From Isoetes taiwanensis (lineage: Eukaryota; Streptophyta; Lycopodiopsida; Isoetales; Isoetaceae), in NCBI GenBank assembly GCA_021234155.1, contig JAJEKV010000003.1:16660386-16724385 (forward strand): a DNA stretch of 64,000 nucleotides, in the 5' to 3' direction. This document shows, piece after piece, positions 12,070-23,269 of the stretch; position 1 is the stretch's first letter; the number at the start of each line of letters is the position of its first letter. The notes under the pieces are model-generated. The model searched no databases. It was given only the letters and a program-made list of their open reading frames with translations, and was not told the DNA's origin. The position numbers and the translations under genes are program-made.

Positions 12070-13016
12070 ACGTCCTAGTAAATCCCCTTTTCAGCACAAG
12101 AAAACACATTTCTCCGGATTTCGGCTCACATCTCCTTTTCTGCACATAGCAAATAATTTTGTTAGATAATCAAAATGATCTTTGCAAGAAGTACCTAAGC
12201 AAAGATCATCCAGAAAAACTCGAAATGCTGTTGGAAGCATATCCTTGATTTGCTGATGCATTCATCAGTCCAAAAGGCATTCTTTTCATTGCAAATGTTC
12301 CCCATGGTGTGATGTGAAGTTTTTGGCTGATCCTCTTCCTTGATACTTATCTGATTAAATCCTAAGAATCCATCTAAGAAAGAATAGATCTCTTTACCTG
12401 CAACAACATGCAAAACTTCTTCCAAGAAAGGCAAAGGATAACAATCTTTGATGGTTGCCTTGTTCAAATATCTATAATCAATATAAATTCTAATAGTTTT
12501 GTTTTTCTTTTCAACAGGCACAATGCAAGACAACCATTCTGGATTTATTATTTCTGAAATGACACCAGCATCTTTCATTTTATACAATTCTTCCTTAATT
12601 AGGGCCAGGAGAGATGCATTTATTCTTCTCAGTTTTTGCACAACAGGTTTCATGCCTTCCTTAATTTCTATTTCAAACTCACATACACCTTTATCAACTC
12701 CAATCAATTCATTGTAATCCCAAGCAAACACATCTTTCCATTCATCAAAGAATTTAGTAACAAAAGATTCATCTTCCTCTTTGAATAAATCTCCAACATA
12801 TAAAGTCCTATCTTGTCCCTTTTTATTAATTTTTACCTCTTTTACCTGCTTTTTTTCACATGCATTAATTACTAAGATAGGATAGAGTTGTTGCAAGTCA
12901 TCTTTTTCCAAATCTTCCTCTCGGATTGCTCCCTCAGCTAGATGTTCAAGTAGAACACTTCTGCACAATGCATTTGCCCCACATTTTGCTGTCTTGGCAC
13001 ATGGCATAATTTCCAA
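12070..13016 (-). pseudogene. Gypsy-1 reverse transcriptase
   Basis: RT motifs are clear: [56 protein letters not shown], and the catalytic box FLDD at 12,205-12,216 (usually YLDD or YVDD). The frame is lost after IKEEDQPKTS and regained for the FLDD block; a stop lies near 12,090. The protein would copy the genomic RNA into DNA in virus-like particles. An upstream linker (EHLAEGAIREEDLEKDDLQQ) joins it to the extra RNase H. Confidence 0.85.
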
Positions 13017-13320
13017 GACTCAAAGTTTGCCAATTCTTCTAAGGATCTCTCAGAAGGTTCATATCTTCATTTTTTGCTTGATACTCCCCCAACACCTGTC
13101 TGCAAACAAGCTGTGAATCTCCAAAAATGATAGTGTTATTCATACCTAGATTCTTGGCTTCTTGAAGTCCTGCTATGAGTGCCCTATATTCTGCCATGTT
13201 TGAAGTAATGTTAGGAAAAATTCTCCCTACCTTGGCAAGCAACCTATTTGAGGAATCCTTGAGAATTGCAGCAGAGGAGGCTACAACTTAATCTTTTTGA
13301 AACACCACCATCAAACCATA
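12960..13320 (-). pseudogene. Extra (archaeal-type-like) RNase H between protease and RT in Gypsy-1
   Basis: The domain opens with FDGG at 13,304-13,315 (first catalytic Asp), runs through SNMAEYRALIAGLQEAKNLG (Glu) and TIIFGDSQLVCRQVLGEY (second Asp), and ends with a CHVPRQQN...GANALCR tail where the last catalytic Asp (EADAL in Gypsy-2) reads Asn. Two frameshifts interrupt it. This residue pattern is that of archaeal/plant type I RNase H-like domains (RVT_3), not of the Gypsy RNase H that follows RT. Its location N-terminal to RT is unusual and is also seen in Gypsy-2. Confidence 0.8.
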
Positions 13321-13721
13321 AATAAGCAAAGCTTTCTCTTTCCCACCTTATTATAGAGTGTTACCTTTTTTCGGCGATTTGATATGGTGCATTCTCCTCT
13401 TGACCATACAGGTCTTGAATCCACTGTTGACAGCCATTTCCTTCCCAGGAGTAGATCATAGATGTCAGATTTCTCATCTATTCCTTCAAATGCAACAACC
13501 ACAAAATTAGTAGCCACAACAATTCCTTCCACATCGATTGGCACATTGCTAACTATTTCCATAGGATTAATCTTAGTATTGGAAAACGATTTTAACACCA
13601 TGGGAGCTTTTTTGTCAACTTCTAGACAACATAATCTCATAATATGATGAGGCATCACATTAAATGGTGATCCTCCATCTAACAGTACTTTGGTCAATAT
13701 CTTTTTACCTATTCTGGCCAC
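13311..13721 (-). pseudogene. Gypsy-1 aspartic protease
   Basis: The retropepsin-like fold is indicated by VLLDGGSPFNVMPHHIM (active-site D-G-G in place of D-T/S-G, common in plant Ty3 elements) and the closing YDLLLGRKWL (the ILG-type flap partner). The 136-residue ORF is open through the domain. It would process the Gag-Pol polyprotein. It lies between the Gag zinc-knuckle ORF and the extra RNase H. Confidence 0.8.
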
Positions 13722-13733
13722 ACATGTGAAGGC

Positions 13734-15524
13734 TCATGGATCATAGTCTTCTTGAGTCAAGACATGCTCCTCAATGTGATTTGTGAGAGCAAATTCGTCT
13801 TCTTTGGTTAAATTCAGAACCTTTCTTCTATAAGATGGAGCAATTTTCAGCAAAGTTAGCAAATCAACATTAATTTTGGAATTCTTAAGCAAAGACTCAA
13901 AATCCTCACTCTCCTTATCCTTTTTCAAGTATTTCTGACAAGGGGGAGGAGGTACAACCATATTTGGCTCACTTTCCTTGTGTTTAAGTGCGTTGGCATC
14001 TACATTCACTTGAACTTGCTCTTTATCTTTTGAATTATTCATTCCTCTTGTATGAACAGTCATGATCTCTTCTTGTTCTTCAATTTCCTGCACAACTCTA
14101 ACAGATGCACTTGGCTCATTAGTTTTAGATTTTTCTTGTCTAGCAAAGTACTCTTTAACACTGCACCTATATTCATAATGACCTATTGCTTTGCAGAAAG
14201 CACAAACAGGGCATTCTTTACTAAAATGCCCTCCAGATCTGCCCAGCATTTGCCCATATCCGAGAGCGGTATGTTCGGTTACTAGTGCCTGGCCAACCGT
14301 TGCATGAGTTATTGAATATGGCGTCAGTGGGTTTGTTGGGGTCATACCTCCTGGAGGTTATGGATGCACAGACTCAGTTGTGTCCTCTGGGATGGTATTG
14401 AACTGTCCTATACAATTGTACAGCGTGCCAGCATACTTGTTACTGCTAAGGTTTTTCCCTTGAAAACCCTTCGGGGCGGGGGTTTTTTAATCCTGTCAGT
14501 AATACGCTTGCTGCTCTCTTTTTGTTTGGGTCCCATAGGCCAATCGGTCTCCGTGGATGCTAAAAAATCTATTCTATTCTATTCTTACCACGCTTGGTGC
14601 AAGGTCTATACCAACAATAGTCTGATGAGTGAGTATTTCTTGAGCAATGAGCACAAGGAGGGTATATTCTCTTCTCGGGTCTGGAACTCTTCATTTCTTG
14701 AAGTTGTTTTGTAACTTCAACCAAAGCTTCAGACACCTTGGTTATCTCAGCCCTAACATCAGCCACAGGACCTTCTGCATCCTCCATTTTTGGTTTTTTC
14801 TTTTCCTTTTGAACAACATAGATTGGCACAGGCCCAGGTCCCATGTATTCCTGCTCATAATATGGAAAGAAATGATCATGAGGTGAGTGCACATCATCAG
14901 GAAGATAGGAAATCATATCAGCAATTTCAATGGCCTTTGTAAAAGCTTTGTGTATCCTGTCAAATCCCTCTTGCTTTTGAATCTTGACCATTTTCCTGTG
15001 TATTCTTGGTCTGCTGCTCACAAGATGTAAAGTGTGATTAGGTACTTGATTGACTTGACATTTGACAAGATAAAGATTGAATCTTTCTACATACTGATGC
15101 ACACTTTCACCATGTTTAATGTGAAAGTTTGCAACTCAAAAATCAAATCTTGAGGATCAAGCAGCTTACCAAATCTTGCCAAGAATTTCTTAACTATTTC
15201 ATCTCATCAATTAGCTCCTAGACTCATAACATATTCCAACCATATGTTTACTTCATCATTTTTGAAACATTTCTTGAATTCAGAGAACTTACATCCTTTT
15301 TTGTGTCCACATTCCTAATAGTATTCTTCAAAAGTTTTCAGAAAGTTATTGGCATTCATGCTTGGATCAAATGTGGAAGTAGAAATTGGCATGTTCAACT
15401 CAAAATAGTGGCAAGGCATACCTGCATTTTCTTGTATACTCACTCCTGGTACTGCAACAGAGGTCTCATGATTCTCTTGTGCTTCAGCATGCTCAGAAGT
15501 TGCATTGTTTCTTCTGGGAGCCAC
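13734..15524 (-). pseudogene. Gypsy-1 Gag (broken)
   Basis: Gag is recovered from several minus-strand frames. The N-terminal piece (15,524-15,315) ends with NANNFLKTFEEYY. A middle piece (15,102-14,569) begins YVERFNLYLVKCQ and runs to a cysteine-rich CAHCSRNTHSSDYCW knuckle. A C-terminal piece (14,345-13,734) starts in new sequence and has a second Cys/His knuckle CPVCAFCKAIGHYEYRC. The gap between the last two pieces is a roughly 200-bp insertion that includes hairpin H2. Gag would package element RNA. Confidence 0.75.
14430..14580 (+). repeat. Hairpin module H2 inserted in Gypsy-1 gag
   Basis: The core GGTTTTTCCCTTGAAAACCC, then TTCGGGGCGGGGG and TTTTTTAATCCTG matches H1 and H3. Flanks are partly inverted: AGCATACTTGTTACTGC on the left against GTAATACGCTTGCTGCT on the right. 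A TATTC-rich tail (CTATTCTATTCTATTCTTA) follows at about 14,568. The retroelement frame resumes on either side, so this is a later insertion. Confidence 0.65.
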
Positions 15525-15566
15525 GAGTTCAAATTCCAGGTAAAGATCTCGTTAGGACCTCCAAAA

Positions 15567-16761
15567 TGTTGAAGGTGTTCCTGGCAAACCTTCAATCTCA
15601 ATGGCTTAGAACCTCCAGATAGCTTAAGGCAACCACTCTGTGTGAGAAAATCCTAAAAATATAGCTAGAACACAAGTTTCGAACTGCTTTCCCAAATCAG
15701 AAAAAAGAGTGCCTCAAAAGAAATGATGCCATTTGCAAGCAAAGAAGGATCTAATCATGATTCTAGATGTTACAGCCACTTAAAGTCTTGAGGAATACTA
15801 GGCCAAAAGTCAGATTCCAAAAGAATAGCACAGATCACTCAAACATGCACTTCTGATTGGGTCAAAAATGAGTCAATATCCCTGGTAGAGAGCAAATTTT
15901 TGCAGATCGAATATTATGAGTTCTTTTTGTGTTCTAATGCTTGATTCTCTTTCTGATATGTCTGCACACAAGGATCAAACTTTCTTTTTGCAAAAACAGA
16001 TGCAGAAAATCCTTGAAATTCAATATTTGGCCAGACTGACTGTTACAATGATAAATCAGCAATCAGAGTTTGGCAAATTGATTTCTTTTGAACTTTGAAT
16101 GTACTCTACCACCTTTAATGGTCCGCAAACAAGGGAGAAGTGCTTGACTGATCAAAAATGCGGCTATAAACTTGAGAATGCATTTTTTTTACTTGAGAAA
16201 TGCAAAAATAAGAAAGAATACTGTAATCAGGCAGGTTAAGAATGCTCTCTTTATGTTTTTTCCAGCTTTTGTGCTCTCTTCTAGATGAACTATCACTTGA
16301 ATATATGTGCTGATATTAGTCTAGTTGTAACGTGAAATTTAATTCTCTAGAGCAGAATATGATGAGATCTAGTTCACAGTAAACTTTAGATAAGCAATTT
16401 TACCTTGTTTAAAAAATAGAGTGCAAATTGAACTCAGACATGTCACCACGGGTCAGATTGACGTTCATTTCAAAGTCACACAATCACAAGACAGACTCCC
16501 AAGTTCTGTAGTCTTGGGTACAGGATCAAAATAGCCTTCAAATTAGCAAATATGATGGTAACATCAGGTAATCCATAGATTCTGATGCTTGGAAGGCAGA
16601 CTCAAGCAAAAATCCTTCAAAACCGATCTCAAAATGAGCAGTATTGATCGATTGTCATGCCCAAAACCCTCGAAAATTCTCTTCATAATTCCCCCTTTTC
16701 AAAATGCTTTGTTCCGGCCCGTTCTATTTTTTTCTTTAATTTGAGTGTTCTTGGCATGTTG
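15567..16761 (-). repeat. Gypsy-1 5'-side LTR, truncated
   Basis: In plus orientation the LTR opens TGTTGAAGGTGTTCCTGGCA at 15,567, nearly the same as 62,321, and both share the following TTAGAACCTCCAG..GCTTAAGGCAACCACTCT block. On the minus strand this is the ...ACACCTTCAACA end of the LTR, abutting the gag side. At 16,761 the sequence switches to a related LTR-like start, so this LTR appears cut off. Confidence 0.55.
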
Positions 16762-19588
16762 TTGATCCTAAACCTGGCTTAAAGGTCAACCACAAGGATC
16801 CAACTTGAGTTTTCACTCAAATTGGGGTTAGAACCTCCAGATCACTTAAGGTGATCAGTCTATGCAAGAAAATTTCAAAGAAAAGTTCAAAAAGTTCAAG
16901 TTCTATACCTTTCCCATTTTCAAAAAGTGGCACCTTTGCCAAAACAATTGTGGTGTTGGAATGCAGATTGATTTTTCGAGTCAGATACTGTAGACTTGGT
17001 CAAAGAAGTTGTAGATACCCAACAGTAAAGTCTCTGACCAAGTCAGAGATTTAATCTGTGAGTTATTCGAGTTCAAAGTGGGGTCAAATTTTGGTCAATA
17101 GAGGTCAAATGTAGAAAACAGTGATCAGAAATTGAGATTTGGAATTGCCAATCACTTTTTTGAGAATTTCCAAAGCAGGTGGGTTGCAATGGTGCTAGGG
17201 AGGAGAGGCAAGCAGTCAAATTCTCATTTGGAGGTGTAGAGGTATTTTTTGTGACTGGATTTGGCAAAATACAGTAAAAAACAGTTCAAACCCGAGAGCA
17301 ATTTTTTTGAGTTTGATCTATACTTGGTATTTTTGAATGATTCCAACTCCTTTGGCTTTCTCAAAACCCAAGGATAGGTGACAAATAGGCCGAAGGTATT
17401 AAAAACACTCAGGGATTTTCCTATAGAATTTTTGTGGCAAGAATTACTAAGGAAAATATCGGACAAATTCAACAACTTGACAGTCAATTTGGATTGATAT
17501 GAAGGTGAATATATCAAGATAACAACAGATAAGGATGCTTCATAGCTTCAAGTACAAGAAAATAATCATCAAAAGTCATAAGGTAATTTCTGAAAGTAAT
17601 GTCAACTAAATCTTGTAGATCCAGTTGAGGAGAGCTCAAGAACTTCAAGGATCGTCCAGATCTTGCTTTCGGCAATGATCAATGTATGATCTTAATACTA
17701 CGGGCCTTGAAAATCTTACATTATTGTCTCCGGTATATATGTTTTTGGTTTAACGGTTTTCAGATATTAGGGCTTAAATTTAGGCTTGATAAGATGCTTA
17801 AGAGCCGAAAACGCAAAATAGGTAGGTTTCGAGTTTAATGCTTCCATTCCGGCGTGATTCGAAAGCGGGTTTCCATAATTAGGGTTCGTTGAAAGTATTT
17901 TCTCAAGAATTCCGCGATACGGTCCCGTATTTTTGAGCGAATATACCTAGAATATGCTGTATTTGACCATTTTTGAAAGTTTGGCCAATGGTTTAAAGGC
18001 TTTTACCCAAAAAATATTGAAAGGGATTATAACCCATGGACCATGGAGAAGAATGTCCGCACGTGTAAAAAGAATAGGGAATCTTTGGGGCATCTTTAGG
18101 CAAGATTAGGAATATGCCACTATGAATATGATGACACAAGAATGAAGACAAAAGAATTCATGAATGAACATTTGGGGGGCAAAGGAAATAATGGGGAATG
18201 GTATTTTTAAAACAAAGGCTTAGGTAGATTTTTGGATGGACAAAGTGATGGCACATTAATGGTAGGGGATTTGAGGGAGATGGTAATTATAGCAAAGCAA
18301 GCATGGCAAAAGAGTGAATAATGGGTAGGAAGACAATATTGAGCCAAAAGTGCAACAATGGGGGTAGTGGGGTAAATGTTTATGGCAATTTTTTGAGGGC
18401 AATAGTGTAAAGTGGTCATGAAGAGTATATAGGGGAAATGCCATGGGGTGATTGGCAGATAAGTTATGGATATGGAAAGAAAATGGCTAGGCAAGGTGGG
18501 TGACAAGGGTGGAACCACATATAAGGGAGTCTTCCAAACCTCAACTTCCAAACTTCAAATAATGTCTTCCAAACTTCATAACCCAGAATCTTCTAGAGCA
18601 TATTCCTGATTAAGCATTTGACCTCAAATAAAGTACCTCTTGTGAAGTTTAAGTCTTGAGCATTTTTTGACTTGAAGCATGGACACCTTTTGACATCCAT
18701 ATCAATGTTGAATGACAAGAATCTTCCAAACTTTGACCTAGTCTTCTGAAATGAGTTGACCTAGCTTGAATAAATAGATTTCTATTAGCATGTTGCCCTT
18801 TGGGGGCAACATCTCGCCAAAACAAAAGAATGGCTGGTCCCCTCAGCCATAAAGGGTCTTTAATCTTGTGCCAAGGTGCTTGAGTGGGAATCATGGTAGA
18901 GGGAGAATGAAATGTGCAAATGTTGGTGGAATAAAAGTGAATATGGTGGAGGGAGGATGTAAGTGGGATATGATAAGTGAAAAAGAATGAGAATGAGTAT
19001 GAGTATGATAGGATAGTGATGGGAATGGGGTGTATGAGGGGGGGGGGGATGTGAGAATGTTGAAGTCTTGCCAAAACAAAAGAATGTGTGTCTCCTTGAT
19101 ATCTCCAAGAGCAACTCTGCTAGGATGGAAAAGCTGAATTGCAGAGTGCTTTCTTCTTAGGGAAATGAAAGAACAAGAATAAAAGGTTAAATGGAAGGCA
19201 GGGCTACTTATGGCTGATGAATAAAGATGGGAAAAGGGTGCACCTGTCATGGAAACACACAAACTAGTTAGTCTTAATACCTTGCAACTCTGCTATGATG
19301 GTGAAGCTGAATTTGCAGAGTGCACATTTGGGGAGATAAAATGGAAGAGCATGGCTAAATGGGGGCGGGGACTGCAATGAGACAGTGAATGAAAATGGAG
19401 AAAGGGTGCTCCCCCAAATGACACTTGGCATGTTAATAAAAATCCTTGTCCTAAAACTGTTTAATAGCTCATCCTTCATACTGGCTAAACTGCAAACATA
19501 AACTTAATGAAGGCATTAGTTCTAAATTTAAAACAGGGTGAAATCCAACCTATCTAATGCCTAACTTTAATTCTAACTTATTTAAATT
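16762..19588 (-). repeat. LTR-like region on the 3' side of Gypsy-2
   Basis: It starts TGTTGATCCTAAACCTGGC and repeats the LTR block TTAGAACCTCCAGATCACTTAAGG at about 16,829, related to 15,567 and 62,321. It continues to the Gypsy-2 integrase end. It shares the GGCTGGTC..CAGCC block at 18,830 with 9,572. Some long open frames on the minus strand around 18,207-19,480 show no domain. LTR limits are inferred. Confidence 0.4.
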
Positions 19589-22500
19589 CTAGAGCATAAA
19601 AAGGGACAAGCAAATGTGCTGATCCCAGTACCTCTTCAGGTGAATAGTGTTGATAGGATTTGGAAGTGGCATCCCTGAAGTTAATTCTTTCAACCAATAA
19701 GAATTGGTGCCTGCAGGTTCCAACACCTCATAGGGGCCCTCCCAAAGATTTTCAAACTTACTAGCTGAATCTTCCCTTGATTTATTCCATTTCAGAACTA
19801 ATTCTCCAGTCTTGAAGGTCCCTTGTATTTTATGAGCAGCTTTGAAAGCAGCCAAATCCTTGGCTTTTTTAAGCAAATTAGCATTCTCAGCTTCCATTCT
19901 ATATTCTTCTAAATGCAAAAGGGTATCCAGTCTTTCCCCAAAGGCATACTCGAAAGGCAAACACAACTTATGAGCTAACCTCAGAGATGGAAGCTCAAGC
20001 TCTACTGGAAGCACAGCTTCAATGCCATAAACTAAGTTAAAAGGGGTATGAGTGGTTGCTGCTTTGATGGTGACTCTATAAGCCCATAGGGCATCCACTA
20101 GTTTAACATGCCAATCCTTTTGATTATCATCCACTGTTTTCTGCAAAATGCCCTTCAAAACTTTATTAGTAGCTTCGCTTGACCATTACCACAGGGATAG
20201 TAGGAGGAACTCTTGGTATGTTTGACTTTAAGAATGGTCAATAAATTAGCAATAACTTCATTCACAAAAAGGAGTACCTCTATCGAATGTAATTGTAGAG
20301 GAATACCAAACCGTGCACAAATATACTCATGTAAGAACTTTGTTTGTAAGGGCATTAGCCCTGTCTCAAAGGAATTGCCTCTGCCCATTTGGTAAAATAA
20401 TCTGTAGCTACAATAATGTGCTGATGTTGCCCCTGCAGAAAGAGGGGTTAATAGGACCAATATAATCTAATCCCCAAATTTGAAAAGGTCCCGGAGAAAT
20501 TATGGGGTTTAGTGCACCGGGAGAAGGATCCTTTTGCAAATATTTGGCAATTGTGGCAAGATTTTATGGCAAGATAACAATCTTTAAATATTGTAGGCCA
20601 ATAGTAACCTGACCTGAGAATTTTCTTGGCAGTAGTATCTCCAGCAAAATGGCCTCCACATACTCCTTCATGCATTTCTCTAATGATCAAGGCAGATTCT
20701 TCTTCATTGACACACCTCAATAATAGTCCATCCCTGTTGACTTTACATAAAACATCATTAATCATTTTGAACTACGCAAGCACTTTTCTTTAAATCTCCT
20801 TTGTCTTTGCTCGAGGTCAATCCCGAGGGCGTCTCCTTGAATTGTAGAAAATTCTTTATAGGTAGCTGCCAATCCTCGCTTGGCCTGCTCATCATCATCT
20901 GCCTGTAAATAAGCTAAGGCATCCACAAAATCAACAACTTCTACTACATCCTCATGGTCAAAGAAAATATAAGGTAAATAAAGACTGGGACTCTTCACTT
21001 GATGTAACTCTTTTATAGAAATATCAAAGGTTTGTAACTTGCAAGCCCACCTTTGAATTTTTGGTTTAGAGGTAGCTTTACCAAATAACAAACCTGTTGG
21101 ATTTTGCTTCATATAAACTTGAACTGAACTCTTCAATAATAAATGACCTTGTCTCATCAATGAGAAACATGAGAGCAAAGCAAAGACACTCTTCTCCATT
21201 CTCGGTGTATTTTTCTTCAGCTTGAACTCCACCGCTTTTCTTTGGCAAAAAGCTATGGTGTGCTTGTCTGCTTGAGAATAGCTAAGCCTATGGCCTTTTT
21301 AGTAATAGTAATGTAGACCTCAAATGGCTTGGCCAAATCTGGTTTTTTTCGGAGAGTTGCTTCACAAATGGACTTTATAAGCAACTCAAAGGACTCTTGG
21401 CAATCTGATGACCATGTGACAGGGAACATACTTGCTCTCGATTTGGAAATCCTGCCTATTCTTGTCGGCTTAGAAATAGGACTTATAATGTGAGCAAAAT
21501 TAGGAATATACATCCTAAGAAAACTAGTCATGCCAATAAAACTTTTGACCCCTTCAAGTTTTTTGGGGGCACCAGTTTTTGAGAGCTTCAACCTTTTCTT
21601 GTGCCACCAAGATACCATTGTTGGATACCTCGTGTCCCAAAAGTTGTCCTTTGGATGCAAAAAAAATACATTTCTTTGGATTAAGGTTGACTCCAGATTC
21701 CCTACACAAATAACATATTTTTGCCAACAATTCCAAATGATTAGTAGGGTGAGATCCTAAACAAAGGTCATCCAAATAAACTCTGAATTCTTGAGGAGAC
21801 ATAGGCCTAAAAATAACATCCATGGCTCTCTGGAAAGTAGCAGGTGCATTCATTAGTCCAAAAGGCATTCTTTTCATTGCATAAGTTCCCCAAGGGGTAA
21901 TAAAAGAGGTCTTGGGTTGGTCTTCTTCTTTAATACTAATCTGATTGAATCACGAGAAGCCATCTAAAAATGAGTACACCTCTTTACCTTTCTGACATAT
22001 AAGATCTCTTCTAAAAAGGGCAAAGGGTAACAATCTTTGATGGTAGCTTTGTTGAGGTCTCGATAGTCAATGCAAATTCTTAAAGCACCACTTTTCTTCT
22101 CCACACATAACAATACAAGATACCCATTCTGGATTAATAATTTCAATAATAACACCTGCATCCAACATCTTATCCAATTCATCTTTAATTAGTCCCATTA
22201 GTGAAGCATTAATCCTTCTTAATTTCTGAAAAACAGGTTTACAACCTTCTTTAATCTTAATTTCAAATTGACATACATCAGTTTTGATACCTGATAGCTC
22301 TAAATAATCCCAAGCAAATACATCTCTCCTTTCTTCAAAAAACACTTGTATGTTCTCTTTGTTTTGATATTCAATCAAATCCCCAACAAACAAGGTTCGA
22401 GTCTTACCATTCTTAGTGATTACAATCTCTTCAGTCTCCTTTTTTTCTGATGCATCAATGGTCAAAATAGGACAGAGCAATGGTCAAAATAGGACAGAGT

Positions 22501-22656
22501 GCTTTTACCTCATTGTCATCAAGATCATCTTCAGGAATAGCTCCCTCAATTAAATGTGACATGAGAGTCTCCCTACACAAAGCATCAGCTTCAAAATTCT
22601 GTTCTCTGGGGATATGAGTGATTTCCCATGAAGCAAAACTCAAGAGCACTCCCATT
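19589..22656 (-). mobile_element. Gypsy-2: second dual-RNase-H Gypsy element, 5'-truncated
   Basis: Minus strand, same family as Gypsy-1. From 22,655: the extra RNase H tail EITHIPREQNFEADALCRE, RT ([39 protein letters not shown], catalytic YLDD in the 21,877-21,554 frame), the connection (FIGMTSFLRMYIPNF), a Gypsy RNase H remnant, and integrase (CHNCQIFAKG; GNGQAK with the DDE Glu lost; HTPFNLVYGIEAVLPVELE) ending in a GPY/F module WEGPYEVLE. Gag, protease and most of the extra RNase H are absent. Several frameshifts and a 22-bp local duplication (22,456-22,499) break the frame. Beyond 22,660 unrelated gene fragments begin. Confidence 0.85.
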
Positions 22657-22861
22657 GCTTGATTCTATGTCACGCTTGGTAATGCATTACTTGACATGTA
22701 TGTCAAGTGCATCACCCTTTTAAAAGCTTATCATCTTTTTTACTAAATGCCATTGCGAACTGCAATATTTTGGACTACAATGATCGCATCACACATTCAA
22801 AGTGGAGCCCTAAAAAGGTCCTTTGTGCTACTCAAGAATATACAATTAGAAAACTTGAAAC

Positions 22862-23130
22862 CAGATGATATATCATTCATTTCTAACTGCATCCAGTCAT
22901 GCAGGCTTATTTGATGAATCTCACAAATTTTTGTATCCATGTTTTCAAATCATGGAATTTCTCCATGGGTTATCACATTATGATTGTACGGTTGATCTTT
23001 TAAGACGTGCTGCATGTCTTAGTGAAGCTATGGACCTGTTGTATTCATTCCCTTATGAGACTTGCACCGCAATATGGACAACGGTTTTCCTTGGTGATTA
23101 TAAGGTTTTCAATAATGCAAGTAGTAGAGC
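22862..23130 (+). pseudogene. PPR (pentatricopeptide repeat) gene fragment
   Basis: The frame reads SFLTASSHAGLFDESHKF, then HYDCTVDLLRRAACLSEAMDLL and TCTAIWTTVFLGDYKVFNN. This matches the last PPR motifs of PLS-class plant PPR proteins, where ACSHAGLVDEG, HYDCMVDLLGRAGRLSEA and IWTTLLGACRVHNN are typical. PPR proteins bind organellar RNA. The fragment has no complete repeats upstream and loses the E domain downstream, so it is a relic. It lies immediately before the exonuclease relic. Confidence 0.7.
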
Positions 23131-23269
23131 ATGCTTTGAAACAACTTCTTTTGATGGAAGGATTGGTGGGCGCTGGGCGGGGAACTGCCAAGAAATACCA
23201 GTGGAGAGCTATTTCAAATCTCAAATCCAGTGGTGGGTCATCTGTTGTTGGGCAGGTAAGCCATGCAGT

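Larger units (their letters stand above)
10290..15566 (-). mobile_element. Gypsy-1: Ty3/Gypsy retrotransposon with two RNase H domains (decayed)
   Basis: Read on the minus strand, the order is Gag, protease, an extra RNase H, reverse transcriptase, Gypsy-type RNase H, integrase. Every domain is identifiable but split by stops and frameshifts, so the copy is inactive. A TGTTGAAGG...-type LTR end abuts the gag side at 15,567. No chromodomain is seen. Among plant Ty3 elements, a second RNase H of archaeal type is known from the Tat/Ogre group, which also has long LTRs; placement in or near that group is an inference. The gag is interrupted by about 200 bp carrying hairpin module H2. Confidence 0.85.

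Noticed and set aside
18207-19479. Candidate membrane-protein genes on the minus strand
   Set aside because: Overlapping open frames of 60-140 codons arise from a low-complexity AT/GGTG-rich LTR-like region; no start context, domain or partner exon is seen.
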